A stretch of 9,564 nt of DNA from Longimicrobium sp. (GCA_030446945.1 JAUJMI010000114.1:1-9564); one strand, 5' to 3'; positions 1-7,704 are shown, numbered from the stretch's first letter. Notes: generated from the sequence alone by a model not told the origin. Numbers and translations: made by a program.

Positions 1-1
1 G

Positions 2-583
2 GACGAGGTGCTCGCCACGCCGCAGGGGCAGCAGGTGGGAATGATCCACCGCGCCGCGCGCCGCGCCAACCGCCTCCTGGAAGACCTGATGGACGTCACC
101 CGCATCGAGTCCGGCGGCCTGTCGGTGGACGTGGCGGCGGTGGAGGTGGCCGGCCTCCTGGCCGACGCGGCCGAGGTGATGCGCGGCCCGGCCGAGGAGA
201 ACGGCGTGGAGCTCCTCTCCGACTCCGCGGGCTCGCTGCCGCGCGTGCTGGCGGACCGCGACCGCATCCTGCAGGTGTTCGCCAACCTGGCGGGGAACGC
301 CGTCAAGTTCACCCCCGCCGGGGGCACGGTGACGCTGGGCGCGGTGTGCGCGGAGGGGGCGGTGCGCTTCTCCGTGGCGGATACGGGTCCGGGGATGAGC
401 GCGGAGCAGGTGGAGCGCGCCTTCGACCGCTTCTGGCAGGCGGGGCGCGCGGACCGGCGCGGCGTGGGGCTGGGGCTCAGCATCGCCCGCGGCATCGTGG
501 AGGCGCACGGCGGAATGCTCTCGGTCACCAGCGCCCCCAACGAGGGCGCCACCTTCCACTTCACCCTTCCCACCGCCCCGTGA
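2..583 (+). CDS. Sensor histidine kinase, C-terminal part (5' end outside window)
   Basis: This is the C-terminal 193 residues of a sensor histidine kinase, open at the window's 5' edge. What remains is the second helix of the HisKA dimerisation domain (RRANRLLEDLMDVTRIESG), followed by a complete HATPase_c domain. The N-box Asn is in GNAVKFT (codon at 296-298), the G1 box is VADTGPGMS (Asp codon at 380-382), the F-box is FDRFWQAG and the G2 box is GVGLGLSIA. The phospho-accepting His and any sensor domains lie upstream and cannot be judged. There is no C-terminal receiver domain; the protein ends directly after the HATPase fold. Its TGA stop overlaps the GTG start of the next kinase gene (GTGA), so the two are probably translationally coupled. 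The likely role is ATP-dependent autophosphorylation and transfer to a receiver, possibly the REC domain encoded two genes downstream; the partner is inferred. Confidence 0.93.
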   Translation, partial: DEVLATPQGQQVGMIHRAARRANRLLEDLMDVTRIESGGLSVDVAAVEVAGLLADAAEVMRGPAEENGVELLSDSAGSLPRVLADRDRILQVFANLAGNAVKFTPAGGTVTLGAVCAEGAVRFSVADTGPGMSAEQVERAFDRFWQAGRADRRGVGLGLSIARGIVEAHGGMLSVTSAPNEGATFHFTLPTAP

Positions 584-1929
584 GCGAGCTTCCGCTGCTG
601 ACGCTGCCGCTGCTGCGCGACGAGGACGTGGTGATCGCCCGCCGCCGCGCCCGCGAGGCCGCCGAGCGCGCCGGCTTCGAGCGGCAGGACGCCACGCGCA
701 TCGCCACCGCCGTCAGCGAGGTCGCCCGCAACGCCCACGAATACGCGGGGGGCGGCACGGTGGAGCTGTTCGTGGCGGACGACTCGCTGGGTGTGCGCGT
801 GGCGGACCAGGGCCCCGGCATCCCCCGCCTGGACGAGGTGCTGGGCGGACGCTACATCTCGTCGACGGGGCTGGGGGCGGGGATCACGGGGGCGCGGCGG
901 CTGATGCACGCCTTCCGCATCGACACCGCGGAGGGGCGGGGGACCACCGTCGTGATGTCGATGAAGCTGCCGGCGGGGACGAGGCTGGCGGAAGCGGATG
1001 CGGCGCGCCTCGCCGCGGAGCTCGCGCGCGCCGCCCCGCCGGAGCCCGTGCGCGAGCTGCACGAGCAGAACCGCGAGGTGCTGCGCGCCCTCGCCACGCT
1101 GGAGGAGCGGCAGGACGACCTCGTGCGCCTCAACCGCGAGCTGGAGGACACCAACCGCGGCGTGGTGGCGCTGTACGCGGAGCTGGACCAGCGCGCCGAG
1201 CAGCTTCGCCAGGCCAACGACCTCAAGGCCCAGTTCCTGTCGTACATGAGCCACGAGTTCCGTACGCCGCTGGACTCCATCCTGGCGCTCAGCGGGCTCC
1301 TCCTGGACCGCACCGACGGCCCGCTCACCCCCGAGCAGGAGACGCAGGTGGGGTTCGTGCGCCGCTCCGCCCGCGACCTGCTGGACATGGTGGACGACCT
1401 GCTGGCCGCGTCGCGCGTGGACGCGGGGCAGGTGAAGGTGCGTCCGTCCAGGTTCGCGGTGGAGGACGTGTACAACGCGGTGCGCGCCATGCTCCGCCCC
1501 CTGACGGACGGGGGCGCGCCGCCGCTGGTGTGGGAGGTGGAGCCGGGGCTCCCCAGCCTGCACACCGACGAGGCCAAGGTGGCGCAGATCCTCCGCAACC
1601 TCATCTCCAACGCCCTCAAGTTCACCGAGAGGGGCGAGGTGCGGATCTCCGCCGCGCGCGGGCCCGGCGAGGGCACCGTCCTCTTCCGCGTGGCGGACAC
1701 GGGGATCGGGATCGCGCCGGAGGACCGGGAGCGGATTTTCCGCGACTTCGCGCAGGTGGAGAGCCATTTGCAGCGGCGGGTGCGCGGGAGCGGGCTGGGG
1801 CTGCCCCTCTCGCGCAAGCTGGCCGTGCTGCTGGGGGGCGACCTGCACGTGGAGAGCACCTCGGGGGCGGGATCGGTCTTCTCGCTCGTCGTCCCCTACA
1901 CCTATACCGAGCCCGCGGCGCAGGGATGA
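580..1929 (+). CDS. RsbT-like serine kinase domain fused to a histidine kinase
   Basis: The 449-residue protein carries two GHKL ATPase domains. Residues 1-130 resemble RsbT, the stressosome serine/threonine kinase: RIATAVSEVARN (N-box, Asn51), VADQGPGIP (G1, Asp76) and GLGAGITGARRLMHAF (G2, 97-112) follow the RsbT pattern closely and are more RsbT-like than RsbW-like. Residues about 135-218 are charged, heptad-rich and probably coiled coil. A HisKA domain follows, with His225 in SHEFRTPLD, and then HATPase_c with N-box Asn344, G1 DTGIG (373-377) and G2 GSGLGL (403-408). No membrane segment or signal peptide is seen, so it should be cytoplasmic. The start is set at GTG 580 because it overlaps the previous stop by 4 bases and RsbT similarity begins a few residues later; the open frame upstream of it lies inside the preceding kinase. 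Its own TGA overlaps the next ATG. Both ATPase sites look intact. That it links partner switching to a His-Asp relay is inferred. Confidence 0.92.
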   Translation: MSELPLLTLPLLRDEDVVIARRRAREAAERAGFERQDATRIATAVSEVARNAHEYAGGGTVELFVADDSLGVRVADQGPGIPRLDEVLGGRYISSTGLGAGITGARRLMHAFRIDTAEGRGTTVVMSMKLPAGTRLAEADAARLAAELARAAPPEPVRELHEQNREVLRALATLEERQDDLVRLNRELEDTNRGVVALYAELDQRAEQLRQANDLKAQFLSYMSHEFRTPLDSILALSGLLLDRTDGPLTPEQETQVGFVRRSARDLLDMVDDLLAASRVDAGQVKVRPSRFAVEDVYNAVRAMLRPLTDGGAPPLVWEVEPGLPSLHTDEAKVAQILRNLISNALKFTERGEVRISAARGPGEGTVLFRVADTGIGIAPEDRERIFRDFAQVESHLQRRVRGSGLGLPLSRKLAVLLGGDLHVESTSGAGSVFSLVVPYTYTEPAAQG

Positions 1930-3851
1930 GCGAAGATCGCATCCTCACCGTCCTCAACGTGGACGACTACCCGGCGGCGCTGTACGCCACCTCGCGCGTG
2001 CTGCGCCAGGCCGGCTATCGCGTGCTGGAGGCGACCACCGGTGCGGAGGCGCTGGCGCGCGCCGGGGAGTGCCCGGACCTCATCATCCTGGACGTGAACC
2101 TGCCGGACGTGGACGGCTTCGAGGTCGCGCGGCGCATCAAGGCCGACCCCGAAACGGCCACCATCCCCGTCCTGCAGATGTCCGCCGCGTACCCCGACCC
2201 GGAGCACCGCGCGCTGGGTCTGGAGGGCGGTGCCGACGCGTACCTGGCCCAGCCGGTGGAGCCGCGCGAGCTCCTCGCCACCATCCGCGCCCTGCTGCGG
2301 GTGCGCGAGGCGGAGAGCGTCGTGCGCCAGAGCGAGGAGCGCCTCCGCGTGCTCGCCTCCGCCACCGCCGACGTGGTCTGGACCACGGATGCCGAGGGAC
2401 GTGTCTCCGGCGACCTCCCCGGCTGGCGCGACCTCACGGGGCAGACGGCGGAGGAGCTGCAGGGGTGGGGATGGCTGGACGCGGTGCACCCGGATGACCG
2501 CGCCCGCACCGCGAAAACGTGGCAGGAGGCCGTGCGGGAGCAGGGGACCTACCACACCGATTACCGCCTGCGCATGCGCGACGGCGGCTACCGCACCTTC
2601 ACCGCGCGCGGGGTGCCGGTGCTGGAAGGGGGTGGCGAGATCCGCGAGTGGGTCGGCCTGTGCATGGACGTGGAGGACCGCCGCCGCGCCGAGGACCGCC
2701 AGCGCTTCCTGAGCGACGCGGGCGCCGTGCTCGCCGAGTCGCTGGAGGCGGAGCGGATGCCGGCGCGCCTCGCCGAGATCGCGGTCCCCCTGCTGGCCGA
2801 CGCCTTCTCGCTGGAGCTCGACCCCTTCGCAGACGGCGAGCGGATGGTGGCCTCCGCGCCGGAGGGCGGCGCGCCCCCCGTGCTCTCGGCCGAGCTCGAG
2901 GAGCGCCTCGCCGCCGGCGAGACGGTGGCGCTGGGGCCACGCGAGCTGCCGGGGGTGCGCTCGTACGTGGCCGCGCCGCTGGTGGCCCGTGGCGAGATGC
3001 TGGGGACGGTGCGCATCGCGACCGGACCTTCGGGGCGCACCCTGGGCGCGGCGGACGCGGAGGCGGTGGACGAGCTGGCGCGGCGGGTGGCGCTCGCGGT
3101 GGACAACGCGCGGCTCTACACGGCCGCCCTGGACGCGAGCGAGACGAAGAGCGAGTTCCTGGCCACCATGAGCCATGAGCTGCGCACCCCCATGAACGCC
3201 ATCCTGGGCTACGCCGACCTGCTGGATGCCGAGGTGGCGGGCCCCCTCACGGACGCGCAGCGCGAGCAGCTCGGCCGCATCGGGGCCAGCGCGCGCCACC
3301 TCCTTCAGCTGATCGACGAGATCCTCACCTTCTCGCGCATCGAGGCCGGCCGCGAGCAGGTGAGCCTGGAGCGCTTCGACCTGGCGGAGCTGGCCCGCGA
3401 CACGGCGGCGATGTTGGAGCCGATGGCGAGCGGCAAGGACCTCCGCTTTCCCGTGGACACCTCGGCCGACCCGCTGTGGGTGCTCTCCGATCCGGGCAAG
3501 GTGAGGCAGATCCTCCTGAACCTCCTCTCCAACGCCGTCAAGTTCACCGACGCGGGGGAGGTGCGCCTGGCCGTGCGCGCGGAGGGCGACGAAGCCGTGC
3601 TGCGCGTGGCGGACACGGGGATCGGGATCGCGCCGGAGCAGCAGGGGCGCATCTTCGACGCGTTCTGGCAGGTGGAGCAGTCGTCCATCCGGCGCGCGGG
3701 CGGCACCGGCCTGGGCCTGAGCGTGACTCTCCACCTGGTGGACATGCTGAGTGGTACCGTCGAGGTCTCCAGCACACCCGGCGAGGGGAGCACGTTCACC
3801 GTGCGGATTCCGCTGGAGGCCGCCTCGTCCGGGGTCGCACAGATCTCGTAG
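1926..3851 (+). CDS. Hybrid histidine kinase, REC-PAS-GAF-HisKA-HATPase
   Basis: The 641-residue soluble kinase starts with a receiver domain (about 5-125) that has the acidic pair Asp13/Asp14, phospho-acceptor Asp56 in LIILDVNLPDVDG and Ser86 at the switch position. The usual conserved Lys before the last strand's Pro is Gln109 (YLAQPVEP). A PAS domain follows (about 134-255, with HPDDR at 188-192), then a GAF-like domain (about 260-400, ending VDNARLY), HisKA with His417 in SHELRTPMN, and HATPase_c with N-box Asn536, G1 DTGIG (563-567) and G2 GGTGLGL (592-598). An N-terminal REC suggests it receives phosphate from, or is tuned by, one of the two upstream kinases. The ATG overlaps the previous TGA (ATGA). 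The final codons and the TAG stop lie inside a repeat that recurs about 110 bases downstream. The PAS and GAF ligands cannot be predicted. The GAF assignment is the least certain part. Confidence 0.94.
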   Translation: MSEDRILTVLNVDDYPAALYATSRVLRQAGYRVLEATTGAEALARAGECPDLIILDVNLPDVDGFEVARRIKADPETATIPVLQMSAAYPDPEHRALGLEGGADAYLAQPVEPRELLATIRALLRVREAESVVRQSEERLRVLASATADVVWTTDAEGRVSGDLPGWRDLTGQTAEELQGWGWLDAVHPDDRARTAKTWQEAVREQGTYHTDYRLRMRDGGYRTFTARGVPVLEGGGEIREWVGLCMDVEDRRRAEDRQRFLSDAGAVLAESLEAERMPARLAEIAVPLLADAFSLELDPFADGERMVASAPEGGAPPVLSAELEERLAAGETVALGPRELPGVRSYVAAPLVARGEMLGTVRIATGPSGRTLGAADAEAVDELARRVALAVDNARLYTAALDASETKSEFLATMSHELRTPMNAILGYADLLDAEVAGPLTDAQREQLGRIGASARHLLQLIDEILTFSRIEAGREQVSLERFDLAELARDTAAMLEPMASGKDLRFPVDTSADPLWVLSDPGKVRQILLNLLSNAVKFTDAGEVRLAVRAEGDEAVLRVADTGIGIAPEQQGRIFDAFWQVEQSSIRRAGGTGLGLSVTLHLVDMLSGTVEVSSTPGEGSTFTVRIPLEAASSGVAQIS

Positions 3852-3855
3852 GGGC
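3840..3855 (+). repeat. Intergenic repeat, copy 1 (overlaps kinase stop)
   Basis: CAGATCTCGTAGGGGC recurs at 3949-3964 with a single mismatch, and the flanking CGC(A/G) matches too. This copy encodes the last residues of the hybrid kinase and its TAG stop. The downstream arm that would fold back is poorly preserved here. Confidence 0.7.
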
Positions 3856-3948
3856 GCGCAGGCATCGCGGGCCCTCCCCGCTCGCTCCGCGCTGCCCTTC
3901 CCCCAAACTGTGGCCGAGGGGCGGTGGCACGGATCTCCGCGTTCCGCG

Positions 3949-3983
3949 CAGATCTCGTACGGGCACACCTGCGTGTCTGCCCG
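3949..3983 (+). repeat. Intergenic repeat, copy 2, with imperfect hairpin
   Basis: This is a 15/16 match to copy 1 (CAGATCTCGTACGGGC), followed by an inverted repeat. CGGGCACAC (3960-3968) pairs with GTGTCTGCCCG (3973-3983) around a CTGC loop, with a 2-base bulge on the right arm. The pattern looks like a dispersed palindromic intergenic element. No gene is associated with it. Confidence 0.7.
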
Positions 3984-4018
3984 CCCTCTCCCCCACCCCG
4001 ACCGCTGCTCGGCGCACC

Positions 4019-4049
4019 GATGTTGTAGGGCGAAGCCGCGTGGCCGCCC
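4019..4049 (+). repeat. Intergenic repeat, diverged copy 3
   Basis: GATGTTGTAGGGC resembles GATCTCGTAGGGGC of copy 1. It leads into a hairpin of the same layout as copy 2: GGGCG, a two-base AA bulge and GCC (4028-4037), then loop GCGT, then GGCCGCCC (4042-4049). The shared architecture supports membership, although sequence identity is lower. Confidence 0.5.
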
Positions 4050-4283
4050 GTTCCTTTCGCATGCGCCGCAGCACGCTTCGAGGGGCGAATGACGGCCGCT
4101 GGGCAGCACGCAAACTCCGCCTGCGCGGACTCGCTCCCGACGTCACGGGCGCGCAGCTTCGACGGCCACGCGGCGGGCGGCGAACATGCGGCGGGGCGGC
4201 GCACGCGGGAGAGGCCGATTCATTCCAGCGCCAGGAGGTGTAGCGAGGCGCGGGTGCGCCCCTCCCGGAGACGGCATGGCAAG

Positions 4284-4314
4284 GAGACCCGGAGGGATGC
4301 CTCCTCCGGGTCTC
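4284..4314 (-). terminator. Perfect 12-bp hairpin, probable terminator for the permease
   Basis: GAGACCCGGAGG (4284-4295) and CCTCCGGGTCTC (4303-4314) form a perfect 12-bp stem with a 7-base loop. It lies 63 bases past the permease stop, between convergent genes. There is no good U-tract on the minus-strand side; on the plus side a short TTT follows after a few bases (AGTGCCTTTG). It may act in both directions. Strand is assigned by proximity only. Confidence 0.65.
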
Positions 4315-4377
4315 AGTGCCTTTGTGTGGGCCCGCGCGGTACCGTGCTCCCGCGCCGCTGGCCCGTGGGAGCGGAGG

Positions 4378-6834
4378 TCAGTCCTGCCGCAGCGCCAGCA
4401 TGGGGTCGGTGCGGGTGGCGCGGCGAACGGGGAGGTAGCCGGCTACCAGCGCCACCCCCACCAGCACGAGCGCGGCCGCGGCGATCACCCCTACGTCGGT
4501 GGGGCTCACGGCGAAGAGGAGAGAGCGGAGCACACGCGTGGCGGCGAGCGCGGCCAGCACGCCGGCCACCACCCCCGTGACGGCCAGGAGGAGGGTCCGC
4601 CGGATCACCAGCGCCGCCACCTGGCTGGGTTTCGCACCCAGCGCCATGCGGATGCCGAACTCCGTGCGGCGCTGGCTGACCCCCTGCGCAAGCACGCCGT
4701 ACACCCCCACCGCTCCCAGCACCACCGCCACCCCCGCGGCAACCAGCAGCAGGAGGGTGGTGAAGCGGGTGCGTGCCATCGAGCGGGCCACCACGGCCTC
4801 CATCGTCTCCACCGCGGTCACCGGGACGTCGGGGTTCATCTCCTCCACGATGCCGCGGATGGGGCCCGCCAGCGTTTCGGGGCGTCCGTTGGAGCTCCTC
4901 ACCACGAGCGACATCGAGTGGCGCGGGCTCCACAGGGGCGCATCCATGAGGGGGAGGAGCGGGTAGTAGACGGCCTCGGTGGGGGGGCGGTCCACGCCGT
5001 CCGCGCGTACGTCGCCCGCCACGCCCACCACGCGGTAGAAGGGGCGCTCCCACGAGCGGGCACGCACCCCCTTGCCCAGCGCGTCCTGCCCCGGCCAGAG
5101 CCGTTCCGCCAGGGCGCGGCTCACCACCACCTCGCCGCTCCGCCGCTCCACGTCGCTCCAGCTCGGCGACTTTCCGCGCACGGGGATCTTCATCGTCTGG
5201 AAGTACCCCGGCGACGCGGCCAGCGAGGGGACGCAGTCCGCCTCTTCGCCGGGGCGCAGGGGGCGGTCCTCCAGGAAGATCGCTCCGCACCCGTCACCGC
5301 CGCCCAGCGGGATCACCCCGGTCAGCCCGGCGCTCCGCACGCCTGGGAGGCGCTCCACCCGGGTGGCGAGCTCGTGGTAGAACGACGTCACGTCGGCGTT
5401 CAGCGGGTACCGGGCGGGGGGAAGCGTAAGCTCCATCTTGAGCACGCCCGCGGGGTCGAAGCCCGGGTCCACGTCGCGGAGCCGCTGGAAGCTGCGCGAC
5501 ATAAGCCCGGCGGCGACCACCAGCACCAGGGCCACCGCCACCTGCGCCACCACCAGAACGTCCCGTGCCCGGCTCCGCCGCGAGGCCGCGTCGCGCCCCG
5601 CGCCCCGCAGCGCCTCCGCGGAAGTGTCCGTTCCGAAGCGCAGGAGCGGGAACGTGCCCACCAGCAGCCCCACCGCCACGGAGAGGGCGAGGGCGAAGCC
5701 CGCCTCGCGCCAGCCGAGCGCCACCTGGTCGAGGCGGGGGATGTGCTCCGGCGCGGCGGCCAGCAGCGCGCGCACTCCGAACGCGGCCAGGAGCAATCCC
5801 ACCGCGCCCCCCACAAGCGCCAGCACCGGCCCCTCGGCCAAGAACTGGCGAGCCAGGCGCCCGCGCGTGGCGCCGATGGCGGCGCGGATCGCCAACTCCC
5901 GCCGCCGGGCCTCCGTGCGCACCAGAAAGAGCCCGGCCACGTCCACGCACGCCGTCAGCAGCACCAGCCCCACCGCGCCGAAGAGCACCCACAGCATCCG
6001 GCCCGTTTCGCCCACCACATGCTGGCGCAGCGGCACCACGTCCGCGCGGAAACCCGTTTCCTCCATGAACGAAGGGGAGTAGGCGCCGGGGAACAGCTCC
6101 GGGAAGCGCGAGGTGAAGCGCTGCAGCTCGGCCCCGGCGGCGGCGGCGGTCTGTCCCGCCCGTAGCCGGCCCACCGCGCTGAACGCGTGCCAGTTCTCCG
6201 GCGGGGCGCCGGGGTCCAGTCGCTCCGCCGTCCACACTTCGGCCGCCGGCCCGGGCTCGGGGAGCACCACCCACGGCTCCAGCACCCCCACCACCCGTAC
6301 CGGGTCGCCGTTGATGGTCACCGTGCGCCCCAGCACCCGGGGGTCGCTCCCGAACTGGTCGGCCCAGAACCCCGCGCTCAGCAGCGCCGCGGCCGGCGCG
6401 CCGGGACGGTCGTCCTCGTCGGTGAGAAGGCGGCCGAGCACAGGGCGGGCGCCGAGCACACGCAGCAGGGGAGCGCTCACCCAGGCGCGCTGCACCCGCC
6501 GCGCGCTCCCCTCGCCGGTCAGCGTGGCGGGAAGGCTCCGGTAGACCCCCACCTCCTCGAGGGTGCGGCTGTTCTGGCGGAAGTGGAAGTAGCCCGCCGG
6601 CGACACGCCCCAGCGCTCGTCCGCCCCGCTGCGCGGAACCCTGTTGCCGATGCTCACCAGCCGCTCGTCCGCGGGGTAGGGGAGGGGCGACAGCACCACC
6701 GCGTCCAGCACGGCATAGAGCGCCGTGGTGGAGCCGATCCCCAGCGCCAGCGTGAGCACCGCCGTCAGCGCGAACCCCGGGTTCCGGCGGAGCGAGCGGA
6801 GGGCGTGCCTCACGTCCCTTACGAATGTCTCCAT
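4378..6834 (-). CDS. ADOP-type ABC transporter permease (duplicated MacB/FtsX)
   Basis: The 818-residue inner-membrane protein has the layout of the acidobacterial duplicated orphan permease (ADOP) family. It opens with the family's typical N-terminus, ALRSLRRNPGFALTAVLTLA (residues 11-30, entering TM1 at about 21-45). A MacB-like periplasmic domain follows (about 46-278), then three FtsX-type helices (about 281-306, 331-360, 377-399). The second half repeats the plan: a helix at 426-446, a second periplasmic domain (about 450-688), and helices at about 690-717, 744-768 and 781-803, with the cytoplasmic motif QRRTEFGIRMALGA just after the first of these. The length is normal for ADOP (about 800). 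ATG 6834 has an AGGAG 10 bases upstream. Members usually lack a dedicated ATPase next door; here an exporter-type ATPase fragment lies 42 bases upstream. MacB relatives are mechanotransmission systems acting on peptides, antibiotics or lipoproteins; the substrate here is unknown. Confidence 0.94.
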   Translation of the reverse strand: METFVRDVRHALRSLRRNPGFALTAVLTLALGIGSTTALYAVLDAVVLSPLPYPADERLVSIGNRVPRSGADERWGVSPAGYFHFRQNSRTLEEVGVYRSLPATLTGEGSARRVQRAWVSAPLLRVLGARPVLGRLLTDEDDRPGAPAAALLSAGFWADQFGSDPRVLGRTVTINGDPVRVVGVLEPWVVLPEPGPAAEVWTAERLDPGAPPENWHAFSAVGRLRAGQTAAAAGAELQRFTSRFPELFPGAYSPSFMEETGFRADVVPLRQHVVGETGRMLWVLFGAVGLVLLTACVDVAGLFLVRTEARRRELAIRAAIGATRGRLARQFLAEGPVLALVGGAVGLLLAAFGVRALLAAAPEHIPRLDQVALGWREAGFALALSVAVGLLVGTFPLLRFGTDTSAEALRGAGRDAASRRSRARDVLVVAQVAVALVLVVAAGLMSRSFQRLRDVDPGFDPAGVLKMELTLPPARYPLNADVTSFYHELATRVERLPGVRSAGLTGVIPLGGGDGCGAIFLEDRPLRPGEEADCVPSLAASPGYFQTMKIPVRGKSPSWSDVERRSGEVVVSRALAERLWPGQDALGKGVRARSWERPFYRVVGVAGDVRADGVDRPPTEAVYYPLLPLMDAPLWSPRHSMSLVVRSSNGRPETLAGPIRGIVEEMNPDVPVTAVETMEAVVARSMARTRFTTLLLLVAAGVAVVLGAVGVYGVLAQGVSQRRTEFGIRMALGAKPSQVAALVIRRTLLLAVTGVVAGVLAALAATRVLRSLLFAVSPTDVGVIAAAALVLVGVALVAGYLPVRRATRTDPMLALRQD

Positions 6835-6844
6835 CGGGTCTACT

Positions 6845-6849
6845 CTCCT
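6845..6849 (-). promoter_or_regulatory. Ribosome binding site of the ADOP permease
   Basis: On the minus strand AGGAG lies 10 bases before ATG 6834. It supports that start and shows that the permease can be translated independently of the upstream ATPase fragment. Confidence 0.7.
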
Positions 6850-6876
6850 GCGCGTCGTGTGGGTAGGGGGCGCGGC

Positions 6877-7704
6877 TTACACCGTCGTAGACTGGTGTGC
6901 GGCGAGCCTGCTGTAAAGACCGCGGCGGCGCGCCAGCTCCGCATGCGTCCCCTCTTCCACGATCCGGCCCCCCTCCATCACCAGGATGCGGTGGGCGTCG
7001 CGAACCGTCGCGAGACGGTGGGCCACGATCAGCTTGGTGCGCCCCTGCATAAGCCGCTCCAGCGCCTCCTTCACCAGCGTCTCGGACTCGGAGTCCAGGG
7101 CGGAGGTGGCCTCGTCCAGCAGCAGGATCGGCGCGCCCCGGAGCAGCGCCCGCGCGATGGAGATGCGCTGCCGCTGCCCCCCGCTCAGCTTCACCCCCCG
7201 CTCCCCCACGGGCGCGTCGTACCCGCCGGGGAGCGCCATGACGAAGTCGTGCGCGTTGGCGGCGCGCGCTGCCTCCACGACCTCGGCGTCCGTGGCGTCC
7301 AGGCGGCCGTAGCGGATGTTCTCGCGCACAGAGTCGTGGAAGAGCTGCACGTCCTGCGAGACCAGCGCCACCTGCTCCCGGAGCGAGGCCACCCGCACGC
7401 CGCGAAGGTCGTGGCCATCCACCAGCACCCGCCCCGCCGTGGGGTCGAAGAAGCGGGGGATCAGCCCCATGAGCGTGCTCTTGCCGGCGCCGCTGGAGCC
7501 CACCAGCGCTACCACCTCGCCGGGCGCCACCTCCAGCTCCACCTCGCGCAGCACCGGCACCCCTTCGTCGTAGCCGAACGACACCCGCTCGAAGCGGAGG
7601 TGCCCGCGCACGCGGGGGAGCGCCACCGCACCGGGGGCGTCGGCCACCTCCGCGCGTGTGTCCAGCAGCTCCCACACGCGCTCGGCCGTGCGGGCACCCT
7701 GTAG
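6877..7704 (-). pseudogene. MsbA-type ABC exporter reduced to its ATP-binding domain (5'-truncated)
   Basis: Recognisable sequence starts at LQGARTAERVWELLDT (about 7704), the linker that follows the membrane domain in MsbA/lipid-flippase-type exporters, and continues through a complete nucleotide-binding domain to the natural C-terminus. All motifs are intact: Walker A GSSGAGKST (7474-7500), Q-loop VALVSQDVQLF, signature LSGGQRQR, Walker B/D-loop ILLLDEATSALD and H-loop IVAHR. The six-helix membrane half that normally precedes this, about 300 residues, is absent; the 400 bases upstream contain nothing like it in any frame. The frame stays open upstream to an ATG at 7983, and in-frame GTGs at 7830 and 7677 are possible starts, none with a convincing ribosome site. 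It could be a decay product of a deletion or a still-expressed stand-alone ATPase. The permease gene follows after 42 bases on the same strand, but is of a different transporter class. Confidence 0.83.

Larger units (their letters stand above)
3852..4377. other. Convergent intergenic region, no supported gene
   Basis: These 526 bases separate the + strand kinase operon from the - strand permease, which converge on it. Open frames cross it in several phases, but none has a recognisable domain, a ribosome site or a plausible product; they are a consequence of high GC. It contains the intergenic repeat copies (3840-4049) and the hairpin at 4284-4314. Nothing is recognised in 4050-4283. Confidence 0.75.

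Noticed and set aside
346..579. Upstream extension of the RsbT-kinase gene to ATG 346
   Set aside because: The extra 78 residues are out-of-frame translation of the previous kinase; RsbT similarity begins only after GTG 580.
1902..4109. Long minus-strand open frame opposite the hybrid kinase (735 codons)
   Set aside because: It is a mirror of a high-GC coding gene, with composition rich in Arg, His and Gln and no domain; the plus strand encodes an unmistakable kinase.
4186..6165. Plus-strand open frame of 659 codons over the permease
   Set aside because: It is antisense to the ADOP gene, His/Gln/Arg-rich, with no recognisable domain and no ribosome site.
6877..7704. Exporter ATPase as the dedicated ATPase of the ADOP permease
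   Set aside because: The sequence is MsbA-type and continues from an exporter linker; MacB-class permeases pair with a different ATPase subfamily, so adjacency alone is not enough.
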